A program made the translations under genes and the position numbers. From positions 1 through 36,910 of IMG/VR virus record IMGVR_UViG_3300046170_000175: a stretch of 36,910 nt of DNA; one strand, given 5' to 3'. The DNA comes from a virus. How positions within the stretch are numbered: the stretch's first letter is position 1; each line of letters begins with the position of its first letter. Below, piece after piece: positions 29,561-36,910 of this stretch. The notes below the pieces were generated by a model. It did not search any database. It was given only the letters and a program-made list of their open reading frames with translations, and was not told the DNA's origin.

Positions 29561-29791
29561 ATGAGTAATGTAACTCAAGAGTATGACAATACCAACAAAG
29601 GTGCGATGTTTAAAAACGATCGCAAAGAAAAAGAGACTCACCCAGACTTGGGTGGAACTCTTAATGTTGGTGGAACTGACTACTACATTAACGCTTGGAA
29701 AAAAGAATCCAAGAAGGGTGTGCCATTCTACTCCATTTCCGTAAAGGAAAAGGTAGCCAAAGAAGTGGTCAAATCCGAAGAGCCATTTTAA
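29561..29791 (+). CDS. DUF736-like small protein, 76 aa
   Basis: LGGTLNVGGTDYYINAWKKESKKGVPFYSISVKEK follows the pattern of the DUF736-type small beta proteins found next to phage recombination genes, possibly single-strand DNA binding. The Shine-Dalgarno AGGAGG is clear. It is the last gene before a terminator. Confidence 0.7.
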   Translation: MSNVTQEYDNTNKGAMFKNDRKEKETHPDLGGTLNVGGTDYYINAWKKESKKGVPFYSISVKEKVAKEVVKSEEPF

Positions 29792-29814
29792 TGTAGTGTT
29801 AGTCGCATAAATAA

Positions 29815-29862
29815 GGGAGGATGGGAGTTTTTAGTATTTGGTCTCCTGTCCTCCCTTTTTTT
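29815..29862 (+). terminator. rho-independent terminator after the recombination genes
   Basis: GGGAGGA (29815-29821) pairs with TCCTCCC (29849-29855). An inner GGAG/CTCC extension and an AT-rich loop lie between them, and seven T follow. It separates the block ending with the DUF736-like gene from the helicase block. Confidence 0.85.
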
Positions 29863-29887
29863 ATCAAAACCAAATAAAAATATAAAA

Positions 29888-30253
29888 ATGATTACTTCAG
29901 AAAATAATACAAACAAGCTACCAGATAGCGGTAGCAGAACGAGCTTCTCCACTGGTGCAGTGCGGGACGCTATGGAGGGGAAGGGTTTTCCATCCATGAT
30001 TCCAACTTGTGCATTAAAATCAATGGCAAAACGCTTTGAGGATGGTGCAAGTAAATACGGCAAGGACAACTGGAAAAAGGGTATACCCCTGTCTCGCTAT
30101 TGTGATGCCGCTAATCGACACCTCTGGGCATTGCGTGATGGAATGACTGACGAGGATCACTTTGGTGCTGTCCTTTGGAACATAGCCTGCTGGCAGAAAA
30201 CCAAAAGAATGATTGACAGTCATCTCCTACCAGAAGAACTTAACGACCTATAA
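29888..30253 (+). CDS. dATP/dGTP diphosphohydrolase-like protein (DUF5664/PF18909 type), 121 aa
   Basis: SMIPTCALKSMAKRFEDGASKYGKDNWKKGIPLSRYCDAANRH and the later MTDEDHFGAVLWNIACW carry the Glu, Asp and His positions of this all-helical, MazG-like family. Family members in Z-genome phages hydrolyse dGTP or dATP to shift nucleotide pools. No PurZ or DNA polymerase is seen here, so general dNTP control is more likely. It begins after the terminator with an A-rich leader. Confidence 0.7.
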   Translation: MITSENNTNKLPDSGSRTSFSTGAVRDAMEGKGFPSMIPTCALKSMAKRFEDGASKYGKDNWKKGIPLSRYCDAANRHLWALRDGMTDEDHFGAVLWNIACWQKTKRMIDSHLLPEELNDL

Positions 30254-30255
30254 TT

Positions 30256-30591
30256 ATGGATTACATAGATCAATATCAAGATGCTCGTATAAACAAGTTT
30301 TCCACAAGCGAAGATAAGAAAGCTAGGGAAAATTTTTATGAGGGAACTAGGAAAGACATCCAGTGGGCGAAGAATAACTCGCTGATTCGTGAGATGAGTT
30401 TCGAGGATTACCTAGAGGTTAACAACAGACCATACAGTGAAATAACTCCAGAAATGCGTAAGGTTATTTTATCCGATCTGAACATACCAACTTGGATTCT
30501 AGCTCAATATTATGAGCTAGCTCCATCGACTGTCACAAACCTTCGCAGGAAATCAAGGGTGAAGGCTAAGGAAGAGGGAACAAAATGCTAA
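30256..30591 (+). CDS. putative DNA-binding protein, 111 aa
   Basis: Charged N-terminus. The C-terminal 40 residues (ILSDLNIPTWILAQYYELAPSTVTNLRRKSRV) look like a helix-turn-helix. It starts 2 bases after the previous stop and overlaps the helicase gene start. A possible early regulator or replication accessory. One GAGCTAGCTC copy lies inside the helix-turn-helix codons. Confidence 0.55.
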   Translation: MDYIDQYQDARINKFSTSEDKKARENFYEGTRKDIQWAKNNSLIREMSFEDYLEVNNRPYSEITPEMRKVILSDLNIPTWILAQYYELAPSTVTNLRRKSRVKAKEEGTKC

Positions 30592-31934
30592 TGGAATTAT
30601 CCGACAGCATACCTCAATCCCAGAGTTTCTATAGCTCCGAGGCAGAGAGAAGCGTGATCGCTAGCATTGTATCCGAATCAGATGGAGGCGTGTATGATGA
30701 CCTAGCTAGCATTATAACGGAGGATGATTTTTATGAATCCGCCAATCGTGAAGTGTTCAAGGCTGTGGGTCGTCTGGTAAACCAGAAGACTACCATCGAT
30801 GAAGTTACATTGAGTGACGAGCTAAGGTCATCCAACAAGCTTGATCAAGTGGGGGGCATGGGATACATCTTTAAGATAATGGATGCTCCTTGCACACCAC
30901 TGTCTGGAATGTCATCGGCAAAAATTGTTCGCAAGCATAGCCAGTCTCGCAAGCTAGCTCGGCATTATAGGTTACAGTTGGAGTGCTTGACAGAGAACCA
31001 GTCTCCATCGGATGTAGCAACAAAGTCAGAAACCGAGATACGAAGTATCATGGACTCCGTTGATACCAAGAAGGAGACTCTCAAGGATTCCGCAGAGGAA
31101 TTGAGAACTCGACTCAACAGTATGTATGATGGGACTTACCAGTGCAAAAAAATACCCACTGGTATCGATCACTTGGATGACAAGCTAGATGAGGGTGGCA
31201 TAGGCAAGGGGGAGGTCTGCGTGATAGCAGCACCAACGAGTTGCGGTAAATCGCAGTTGGCTCTGAACTTTGTTCTCCGTAACTCCATCGTGGACAATAT
31301 TCCAAGCTGTATATTCAGCTTTGAAATGCCAGCTAATCAGCTAACCAAGAGAATGGCACAAACATCATCCTGCATTAACTTGGGTAGATATAAGGATGCC
31401 ATGGTCACAACGGAGCAAAGGGAGAAGGTGGATGAAGCGATTACCAAGATAGGTAAAGCACCCATATATACCGAACACAGTGTTCGTGGTATCGATGATC
31501 TTCGATCAAAAGCCAGACGCATGAAGCGTAGGCATGGTATCGAAATCGTTGTCGTGGACTATCTGCAACTCATTCCTTTTAAATCCAATCTTAGCAAGCA
31601 TGAAGGAATATCGCAGGCATCACATGGCATCAAGCAGATGGCTATGGAGTTGGATGTAGCAGTTATTCTATTGGTGCAAGTCAATCGTACTGGTGCTATG
31701 AGGGACTCTGGCTTGGTTCTGTATGACCTAAAGGACTCTGGGGACATTGAGAATGATGCGGATATTGCATTGCTTATGTGGCCTCGTGGTGGAAGCGTTG
31801 ACCACTGTCGTGAGACTGATGCCAATGGCGTTTCTTACCTAGCGATGGACTACAATGTAGCCAAGAATCGTGAGGGTGAGCGTGACCTGCATGGGACATT
31901 CACATTCCTCAACCACATAGGAAGGTTTCAATAA
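30585..31934 (+). CDS. dnaB: replicative DNA helicase, DnaB family, 449 aa
   Basis: The N-terminal helical domain (SEAERSVIASIVSE ... VFKAVGRLVNQKTTIDEVTLSDEL) and the RecA-like core with GIDHLDDKLDEGGIGKGE, Walker A APTSCGKS (about residues 216-223), Walker B IVVVDYLQL, and ILLVQVNRTGAMRDSG are in the expected order and length. It unwinds DNA at the fork as a hexamer. No separate primase or polymerase gene is seen, so host proteins must complete the replisome. The next gene overlaps as TAATG. Confidence 0.9.
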   Translation: MLMELSDSIPQSQSFYSSEAERSVIASIVSESDGGVYDDLASIITEDDFYESANREVFKAVGRLVNQKTTIDEVTLSDELRSSNKLDQVGGMGYIFKIMDAPCTPLSGMSSAKIVRKHSQSRKLARHYRLQLECLTENQSPSDVATKSETEIRSIMDSVDTKKETLKDSAEELRTRLNSMYDGTYQCKKIPTGIDHLDDKLDEGGIGKGEVCVIAAPTSCGKSQLALNFVLRNSIVDNIPSCIFSFEMPANQLTKRMAQTSSCINLGRYKDAMVTTEQREKVDEAITKIGKAPIYTEHSVRGIDDLRSKARRMKRRHGIEIVVVDYLQLIPFKSNLSKHEGISQASHGIKQMAMELDVAVILLVQVNRTGAMRDSGLVLYDLKDSGDIENDADIALLMWPRGGSVDHCRETDANGVSYLAMDYNVAKNREGERDLHGTFTFLNHIGRFQ

Positions 31935-32176
31935 TGAAAAACAAAATGGAAGGTAACGATTGGCACTTCCCCGAAGCGGGGTTGGATTACCATGACCGCC
32001 TTGAGCAGGAGGTAACTCGACTCAAGCGGGACATTATCCAGCTAGAAACACAGCTAACAGTGACTCAATCCAAGCTGAAAGTTTCCGAAAGGGAAAACGA
32101 CTTATTGACAATGGACATTCAACAGTTGCATCAAGCGATTGCTGTCCTTAACGATGAACCCACTAACTCGCTATAA
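31934..32176 (+). CDS. coiled-coil protein, 80 aa
   Basis: Residues about 18-70 form a clear heptad pattern (LEQEVTRLKRDIIQLETQLT ... LLTMDIQQLHQAIAVL). Coupled to the helicase gene through TAATG. Unrecognised; perhaps a small structural or adaptor protein of the replication block. Confidence 0.6.
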   Translation: MKNKMEGNDWHFPEAGLDYHDRLEQEVTRLKRDIIQLETQLTVTQSKLKVSERENDLLTMDIQQLHQAIAVLNDEPTNSL

Positions 32177-32204
32177 GCAATACAACAACAAACCAAAAAT
32201 AATA

Positions 32205-32393
32205 ATGTCAGAAGATCAATTATTCAAAGCAGATACAGAGAAAGTCCTCGTAAGGGGTCTCAACGCTATGACCAAGGCTTGCGATGCCTTGACTAAGCAG
32301 AATGAAATCCTCAATGAGGATATTGAGAAGATGAAAAACAAGATACTTAGGTTGCAGGACAAAATCCTCGTCAACCAAGAGTCCAAGGAGTAG
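32205..32393 (+). CDS. 62-aa coiled-coil protein
   Basis: The ATG at 32205 (MSEDQLFKADTEKVL) follows an ACCAAAAATAATA leader and is preferred to 32139, which lies in the previous gene. Helical with heptads (ILNEDIEKMKNKILRLQDKIL). A TTGACA follows the stop at once. Confidence 0.6.
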   Translation: MSEDQLFKADTEKVLVRGLNAMTKACDALTKQNEILNEDIEKMKNKILRLQDKILVNQESKE

Positions 32394-32405
32394 TTGACAA
32401 ACTCC

Positions 32406-32419
32406 TTGTTTTTAAACAA
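32406..32419. promoter_or_regulatory. inverted repeat TTGTTT-TT-AAACAA
   Basis: A 6-bp inverted repeat around TT, just upstream of the extended -10 at 32424, where an operator or activator site would sit. Confidence 0.3.
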
Positions 32420-32423
32420 TTTG

Positions 32424-32432
32424 TGTTATAAT
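32424..32432 (+). promoter_or_regulatory. extended -10 promoter TGTTATAAT giving a near-leaderless message
   Basis: Perfect TATAAT with the upstream TG. Eight bases separate it from the ATG at 32441, so the start site would fall on or just before the start codon. A TTGACA at 32394 is 27 bases from the -10, too far for a normal -35. Confidence 0.55.
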
Positions 32433-32440
32433 TAGCACCT

Positions 32441-32665
32441 ATGCCTAGAAACTACAGAAAAGAATACGATAATTACCAGAGCAAGCCAGAACAGCGAAAA
32501 AGAAATGATGCCCGAAAGAAGTCCAGACGCAAGATGGTGAAAGCCGTTGGAAAGTCCAAGCTCAAGGGCAAAGATATAGATCACAAAGATCGCAACCCTC
32601 GCAATACCTCTCGTAAAAATCTTCGTATTCAAACAAAAAAGAAAAATCGTTCTAGGAATGGATAA
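32441..32665 (+). CDS. small HNH-like basic protein, 74 aa
   Basis: Lys/Arg-rich. The segment KGKDIDHKDRNPRNTSRKNLRI has the D-H...N...N layout of compact HNH motifs, as in small phage proteins beginning MPRNYRKEYDNY. It may nick DNA or be a degenerate nuclease. It has its own near-leaderless promoter and no Shine-Dalgarno. Confidence 0.7.
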   Translation: MPRNYRKEYDNYQSKPEQRKRNDARKKSRRKMVKAVGKSKLKGKDIDHKDRNPRNTSRKNLRIQTKKKNRSRNG

Positions 32666-32748
32666 TCTATCGGTAAGCCAGTTAAGTAATTGCTGGCGGG
32701 TGGTCATTAATCGTTATTCCTCCTTATTTAATTCCGATATTACTAAGT

Positions 32749-32787
32749 CCTCGCCCCTCTTTTGGTTGGGGGGTGAGGCATTTTTTT
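32749..32787 (+). terminator. rho-independent terminator after the early block
   Basis: CCTCGCCCC pairs with GGGGTGAGG (one G-U), loop of about 12, then CA and seven T. The rest of 32666-32748 holds only a weak GCCAG...CTGGC hairpin. Confidence 0.85.
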
Positions 32788-32790
32788 GTT

Positions 32791-33315
32791 ATGGGTAAAG
32801 ATTGGTCACAGGATGAAAGAGCTTGGAAGATGGGGCAAGATGTGGAGTCCAGCCGTTTCCGAAGGGTTATGTCCTTCATTGATCCCAACCCCAGAGAGGC
32901 ATCCAGAGAGGAACAATTTGAACACATTGATTATCACACTGTCATTGGGACTGTTGATGTGAAAGCCATGAAGCGAGTAACTCGATCTGGCAAAAGACAA
33001 ACTAGATTCCTATGGGTGGAGTTCAGAAATGTAGCTGGTATGAATGGATGGCTATATGGCAAGCAGGACTGGATGGCTTTTGAGAAGCGAGATGGGTTTC
33101 TCTTTGTCAGAAGAGAGGACTTGAAAGAACTGGCTATCGAACTCTGCGATACGGATACCTATGTGGATAATGCTAGGGACGCCCTCTACAAGGTTTACTC
33201 CCGAAAGGATGCGGATGATGTAATTGCGATGATCAAGTATTCTGACTTGGATCGTATACCCAGCTTATTTATCAAAGACCCAGACTACGAAGAGGAATCT
33301 ACTCCTTTTCTCTAA
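32791..33315 (+). CDS. hypothetical protein, 174 aa
   Basis: The start ATG 32791 (MGKDWSQDERAWKMGQD) is chosen because the earlier GTG at 32773 lies inside the terminator stem. No ribosome-binding site is visible; the ATG comes 3 bases after the T-run. The protein is mixed alpha/beta with a WVEFRNVAGMNGWLYGKQDW core and is unrecognised. It overlaps the end of the giant virion gene by 17 bases, tail to tail. Confidence 0.7.
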   Translation: MGKDWSQDERAWKMGQDVESSRFRRVMSFIDPNPREASREEQFEHIDYHTVIGTVDVKAMKRVTRSGKRQTRFLWVEFRNVAGMNGWLYGKQDWMAFEKRDGFLFVRREDLKELAIELCDTDTYVDNARDALYKVYSRKDADDVIAMIKYSDLDRIPSLFIKDPDYEEESTPFL

Positions 33316-36300
33316 GGCGAGAAAGCTTCTCCTCTACCTGCACTCCCTTGCCGTCACGCCAGTAATATAGCTTACCAACCAGTGGCATATACTTCATGCT
33401 TCTGCCCTCTGTAAAGTGTATGGGGTCTTCCTTGTCCATCCCATCTGCGATGTCACGATAGATGTCGTCCAGAATACTGAACTGAGGTGGAAGAAGGCTG
33501 TCTCTTATACCCGATCCGATACCCTCCTTGCGAACCTTGACAGTTGTATACTTGGTTATGCCGAAGATTCTAAGGAAATGATTCCACCAGAAGTCCTCCT
33601 CATCAATCTCACGATTGAACAGTATTGCCTTGAGAACATCTGCCGAACCATTTGCCAATGCACCGAATGCTAGGATTCGCATTAGCTCGACACTTCCCTT
33701 GGCTACTTTCTGCGGGTTGCCCTCAAAAGCACCCTCCGCTATCTGAGAAAAAGCCCTCTCTCGGACAAAGTTAAATTGCTTGATTGTGTATGATTTGAGG
33801 CTGTATAGAATCCGCAGGTTGGGATTGTTTGCGTAGTTCTCTGGCATCTCCGATAGGGAAATTGGTGCTACATCAGCTAGCTCGTTATAGAGTGCTTCAA
33901 TGACATAGTCACTTTTCTTACCCTGCTGGAGGTCTGCGATCGTTTTGTATGCATCGTTGCCCTGTGTGCGTTTTAGCCTACTGAGCGTTTTTTCGTATGC
34001 CCTACTATTTTGGTTTGCCTTAGCTCCCTTGGTCAGAACTTTATAGGCTGCATTTATATTTGTATTCTTGGCGAGTCTATCCATTGCGGTTAGACCAGTT
34101 AGCTTGAATACATTATCAACTGATTTACCCAAGAACCCTTTGCCGTCCTTGGTTTCAATTGTTACTAAGTCCTTCGCTATACCTAAATCCTCTGTGGTTA
34201 TTGCCTTTGCACCGAATGCTGCTTGAGCAGTGGGGATCAATCCGTTCTGAACCATGGTGAAGTAAAAGTCACCCAGCTGTGTGAGCATAGAACCAGTGTT
34301 GCCCATTGTTGCTAGATAACCAGCGTTCTTCATGCCCTTAACAAATCCATACTGACGACCATGCTGCCCAAACCTAGCTGCGACAGCACCCTGTATGACA
34401 TCAATCTGGTCTTGTCTGAGCCTTCCTTGTTGAGCTAGCTCCTCCATAACCTGTCCGAGTCGTCCAGCTATTGCCTCTTGACCCCGTGTTTTCCCAGACT
34501 GGGCATCACCTATGAGCTTCTTGGTCTCAATGGTGTTTACCATCCTGTCAACATATTCATCCAGTGCTACTTCTGGATCAGCGTAGTATTGTAGCTCGGA
34601 TTCCTTGACCTCTTCCTTGCGTCTTTCTTTTAGATTCTTGGGCTGAGATACTCCACCACGATACATCCGTGAGCGAGCTAATTTCTCATACATCTTCTGG
34701 CGTTCAACGGGAGTCAGCTTTTGTCCAGTCATGTTTTCGTAGCGTCTGATCTCTTCATCAACGCCCACTGTCTGACCGATGGACTTCTTGAATCCCTCTA
34801 AATCCTGCATTAGCCTAGGAAAATAGTTATCAATGTAGTTCATGTCCAAGCCCAGAGCTTGATACTCATTCTTCAACTGCTCTAGGACACTGCGAACCTC
34901 TGTATAGCTATTGACCATACCATATTTCTGTAGAACACGAAGACCCTCGTCCGTGATTCCCCTCATTCGCTCTATGTCCGATGCGGGTCGTGCCTTTTGT
35001 TCTCTGATAGCCCTACTCGCTGACTCAAATTGTTCCGCAGTTATCTTGCCCTTTTTCTTTTCGTCACGAAGTTTTCTAAGTTGCTGGGCTGCATACATTT
35101 TCATACCTCCAGCATTGTAGCTGATCTTGTCAGCTATGCTTGTTTGAGGCTCTTCGGCTAATGCATAATCCGCATCCTCCCTTGCTTGGGTATACTCTAA
35201 ATCAGCAATGTAATCCAACTCTTTTTGTTCCACCTTTGCAAGTTGTGCATCTGGGTTGCCTTGCAGTGATTTCAATTTAGAAACTTCATTCTCAAACTTC
35301 AGCCTACGCTCTTGAATAGCTTCTGGTGTCATTTCTTTATTTCTACGCTTCAACAACTCTGCTTTTTTTACTCTGACATATTTTTCAATTAGCTTGTTGT
35401 ATTCCTCTGTTGAGAGTAATTCTTTAAGATTTACCCTCTTATTGGGAACTCCGAGAGTTTCTCCCATGAACTGATCTGCATAGGTGCTGTGAAAATCCCC
35501 CTTAACTGTTTTTCCGTTGGGCTTTCCTATCATCATCAAGTCCAGCCATCCGTAGTTGTTTTCTGCGTAGAACCCATCACGCAGGGAATCCAAATCTAAG
35601 TCCAGAGCTAATGCAAAGTCCCTCATCGGGGAATCTTTTTTTGCATTGCTTAACTTATGTATTAAATTTAAAAAGTTTTTTCTGGGAACTGCATTTTTTA
35701 CAGAGGGAGATTGTAAGCCCTCGTCTCTGAACTGTTCAAATGAGTCGTTCGCCTCAAGAAAGTTAATTATATTTAGGGTATCCTTACCCCCAACAGGAAC
35801 ACCCTTTGCGTTACTGGATTCCGCAGCTGCCTTAATGAAAGCCTTCTTGAATCCCTCGTATGACTTATACTTGGATTTGATTGTTTTTGCAAATCCATTA
35901 AACACACTCTTGTTGAATGTGTGCATTGTTGGGCTTCCAGAAAAAACAAATATATAGTCAGCGTCAGCATACTGAGCCATTGTGGTGGACTGATCAACCT
36001 TGTCCTTACTGCCACTCATCCAGAATACACCATCCTTGGTTAGTGCAAAACTTGGGCCTCCGTCCAAGGTATACTTGCCCTTCTTACCCACGCCCAGCTG
36101 GTCAGCTGCAAAAAATGCAACCCTCTTGTCATTGTCAATTACATCGTCCATGATGGCTTGGATGTCCACCATGTTCTTATCAGTAATCAATGATAGGGGC
36201 TTGGGTTTACTTGAGAATACATTGTCTGGTATTTGTGCAAAATCAATCTGCTGAAATTTAGTTCCACGAACTGGCTCTCCTAGGGGAGTAATCTCCTCTG

Positions 36301-36910
36301 AGTCGAACTGATTGGCTTGAGAAACCCCCATGGACTCAGTTAAAGCCTCTGGCTGACCAGCGAATCTAGCAAAAGCGTTAAGCTGATCTATGACCTCTGC
36401 GTCTGTTTCTGCTTGCTTAAATACATTATCAATGCCCAGAACTCGCATAGCTTGATTGATCCAAACCTTAATACGAGTCTTGGTGTTGATGTCCAGTGTG
36501 TGGTATTGACGAGCTAGCTCGCCTACAGTCTGAGCCAAGAACTCCTCGTTCTGGATGTTTTCATCATACTGGGATACAAATGTTTTTAGCTGATCGTTTA
36601 TGGAAGAACCCTCCACCGATGCACGAATCACGCTATCAAACATATTGCGTGTCATGGTCTGGAGTTCTGCGTCCGTCTTGACCGCTTGTCCTAGGACTGC
36701 ATGGAAAAACTCGTGAGCAACTGTAGAGCCATCTGCCTGTTCCGCAGATATAACAATCGTGTTAGTCGTTGGATCATACATCGAAGTGCCTTCCTCGGCA
36801 ATCTCTATCTTCGTATCCAGACCCCTCTGAGCTAATGCAGACTTAGCCTTTTCGATTTGTTCGCTGATAAGCCCAGCATTGGGGTTCACCTCTGCCATGA
36901 CCTGTTCGCT
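33299..36910 (-). CDS. giant polyvalent/internal virion protein with zincin motif, C-terminal 1203 residues
   Basis: The frame is open at base 36910 and, across the circular join, continues the 439-residue N-terminal part. The in-frame ATG at 36898 is therefore probably internal. Near the join lies TVAHEFFHAVLG, an HExxH zinc metallopeptidase motif (about residues 505-509 of the joined protein). Mixed alpha/beta regions (for example YIFVFSGSPTMHTFNKS) and long charged coils follow. The C-terminal third has Gly/Ala-rich helical sequence and NELADVAPISLSEMPENYANNPNLR. This multi-domain layout matches polyvalent proteins ejected with phage DNA, which process or protect during entry. Function beyond the peptidase motif is inferred. 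Confidence 0.8.
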   Translation of the reverse strand, partial: SEQVMAEVNPNAGLISEQIEKAKSALAQRGLDTKIEIAEEGTSMYDPTTNTIVISAEQADGSTVAHEFFHAVLGQAVKTDAELQTMTRNMFDSVIRASVEGSSINDQLKTFVSQYDENIQNEEFLAQTVGELARQYHTLDINTKTRIKVWINQAMRVLGIDNVFKQAETDAEVIDQLNAFARFAGQPEALTESMGVSQANQFDSEEITPLGEPVRGTKFQQIDFAQIPDNVFSSKPKPLSLITDKNMVDIQAIMDDVIDNDKRVAFFAADQLGVGKKGKYTLDGGPSFALTKDGVFWMSGSKDKVDQSTTMAQYADADYIFVFSGSPTMHTFNKSVFNGFAKTIKSKYKSYEGFKKAFIKAAAESSNAKGVPVGGKDTLNIINFLEANDSFEQFRDEGLQSPSVKNAVPRKNFLNLIHKLSNAKKDSPMRDFALALDLDLDSLRDGFYAENNYGWLDLMMIGKPNGKTVKGDFHSTYADQFMGETLGVPNKRVNLKELLSTEEYNKLIEKYVRVKKAELLKRRNKEMTPEAIQERRLKFENEVSKLKSLQGNPDAQLAKVEQKELDYIADLEYTQAREDADYALAEEPQTSIADKISYNAGGMKMYAAQQLRKLRDEKKKGKITAEQFESASRAIREQKARPASDIERMRGITDEGLRVLQKYGMVNSYTEVRSVLEQLKNEYQALGLDMNYIDNYFPRLMQDLEGFKKSIGQTVGVDEEIRRYENMTGQKLTPVERQKMYEKLARSRMYRGGVSQPKNLKERRKEEVKESELQYYADPEVALDEYVDRMVNTIETKKLIGDAQSGKTRGQEAIAGRLGQVMEELAQQGRLRQDQIDVIQGAVAARFGQHGRQYGFVKGMKNAGYLATMGNTGSMLTQLGDFYFTMVQNGLIPTAQAAFGAKAITTEDLGIAKDLVTIETKDGKGFLGKSVDNVFKLTGLTAMDRLAKNTNINAAYKVLTKGAKANQNSRAYEKTLSRLKRTQGNDAYKTIADLQQGKKSDYVIEALYNELADVAPISLSEMPENYANNPNLRILYSLKSYTIKQFNFVRERAFSQIAEGAFEGNPQKVAKGSVELMRILAFGALANGSADVLKAILFNREIDEEDFWWNHFLRIFGITKYTTVKVRKEGIGSGIRDSLLPPQFSILDDIYRDIADGMDKEDPIHFTEGRSMKYMPLVGKLYYWRDGKGVQVEEKLSRLREKE

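Noticed and set aside
32394-32432. TTGACA at 32394 as -35 of the TATAAT at 32427
   Set aside because: The spacing is 27 bases; the extended -10 alone is the more likely promoter.
1-36910. CRISPR array, transposase, integrase, RNA polymerase or DNA polymerase
   Set aside because: None could be recognised in either strand; the short repeats found are not spaced like CRISPR.

Overview
The window reads as one complete, probably circularly permuted tailed-phage genome of about 36.9 kb. The leftmost minus-strand reading frame is open through base 1 (439 codons from an ATG at 1317). The rightmost minus-strand frame is open through base 36910. Joining the two ends keeps the frame exactly and gives one protein of about 1642 residues. 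Terminase, portal, scaffold, DUF5309-like major capsid, tail-fibre, holin and polyvalent virion genes are all present. Small Lys/Cys-rich proteins, a DUF5872-like protein, an Erf annealing protein and a DUF736-like protein recall environmental (marine or aquatic) podovirus-like phages. The host cannot be named from the sequence.

Layout. (1) Minus strand, 20285 down to 1 and across the ends to 33299: the late module. Reading in transcription order, it holds the small terminase, large terminase, portal, basic proteins, scaffold, major capsid, connector proteins, tail fibre, holin, a CDGSH-like mini-protein, tail-associated proteins, an internal virion protein and the giant zincin-containing protein. 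(2) About 20286-21283: a gene-free regulatory or origin-like kilobase. (3) Plus strand 21284-25032: a compositionally distinct, GATC-rich cassette with a MoxR/CobS-type AAA+ ATPase, a zincin plus VWA (CobT-like) protein, a membrane-anchored SleB-like lysin, an 86-residue protein and a zinc-ribbon protein, closed by a UUCG terminator. (4) 25196-25300: a promoter-like site, a 16-bp palindrome and a 66-nt RNA that looks like the tRNA-like domain of tmRNA without any message part. (5) Plus strand 25330-32665: early genes, namely a winged-helix replication protein, PD-(D/E)XK nuclease, endonuclease VII, Erf, DUF736-like, dATP/dGTP diphosphohydrolase-like, DnaB helicase and HNH-like. (6) 32791-33315: one more plus-strand gene just after a terminator, meeting the giant gene tail to tail.

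The early region supplies replication and recombination. The phage has its own replicative helicase, annealing protein, exonuclease and resolvase but no recognisable DNA or RNA polymerase, so it must borrow the host's. The late region builds the virion.

Most notable observations: the mini-tmRNA-like RNA with the G3-U70 alanine identity pair; a 10-bp palindrome, GAGCTAGCTC, present in 11 exact copies; the flanked ATPase/VWA cassette; a 38-residue CDGSH-like protein with His replaced by Cys; extended -10 promoters lying almost on top of start codons; and at least five genes (terminase, capsid, connector, AAA+, VWA) interrupted by single-base frame changes at G/C runs. The frame changes are most simply assembly or sequencing indels but should be checked.
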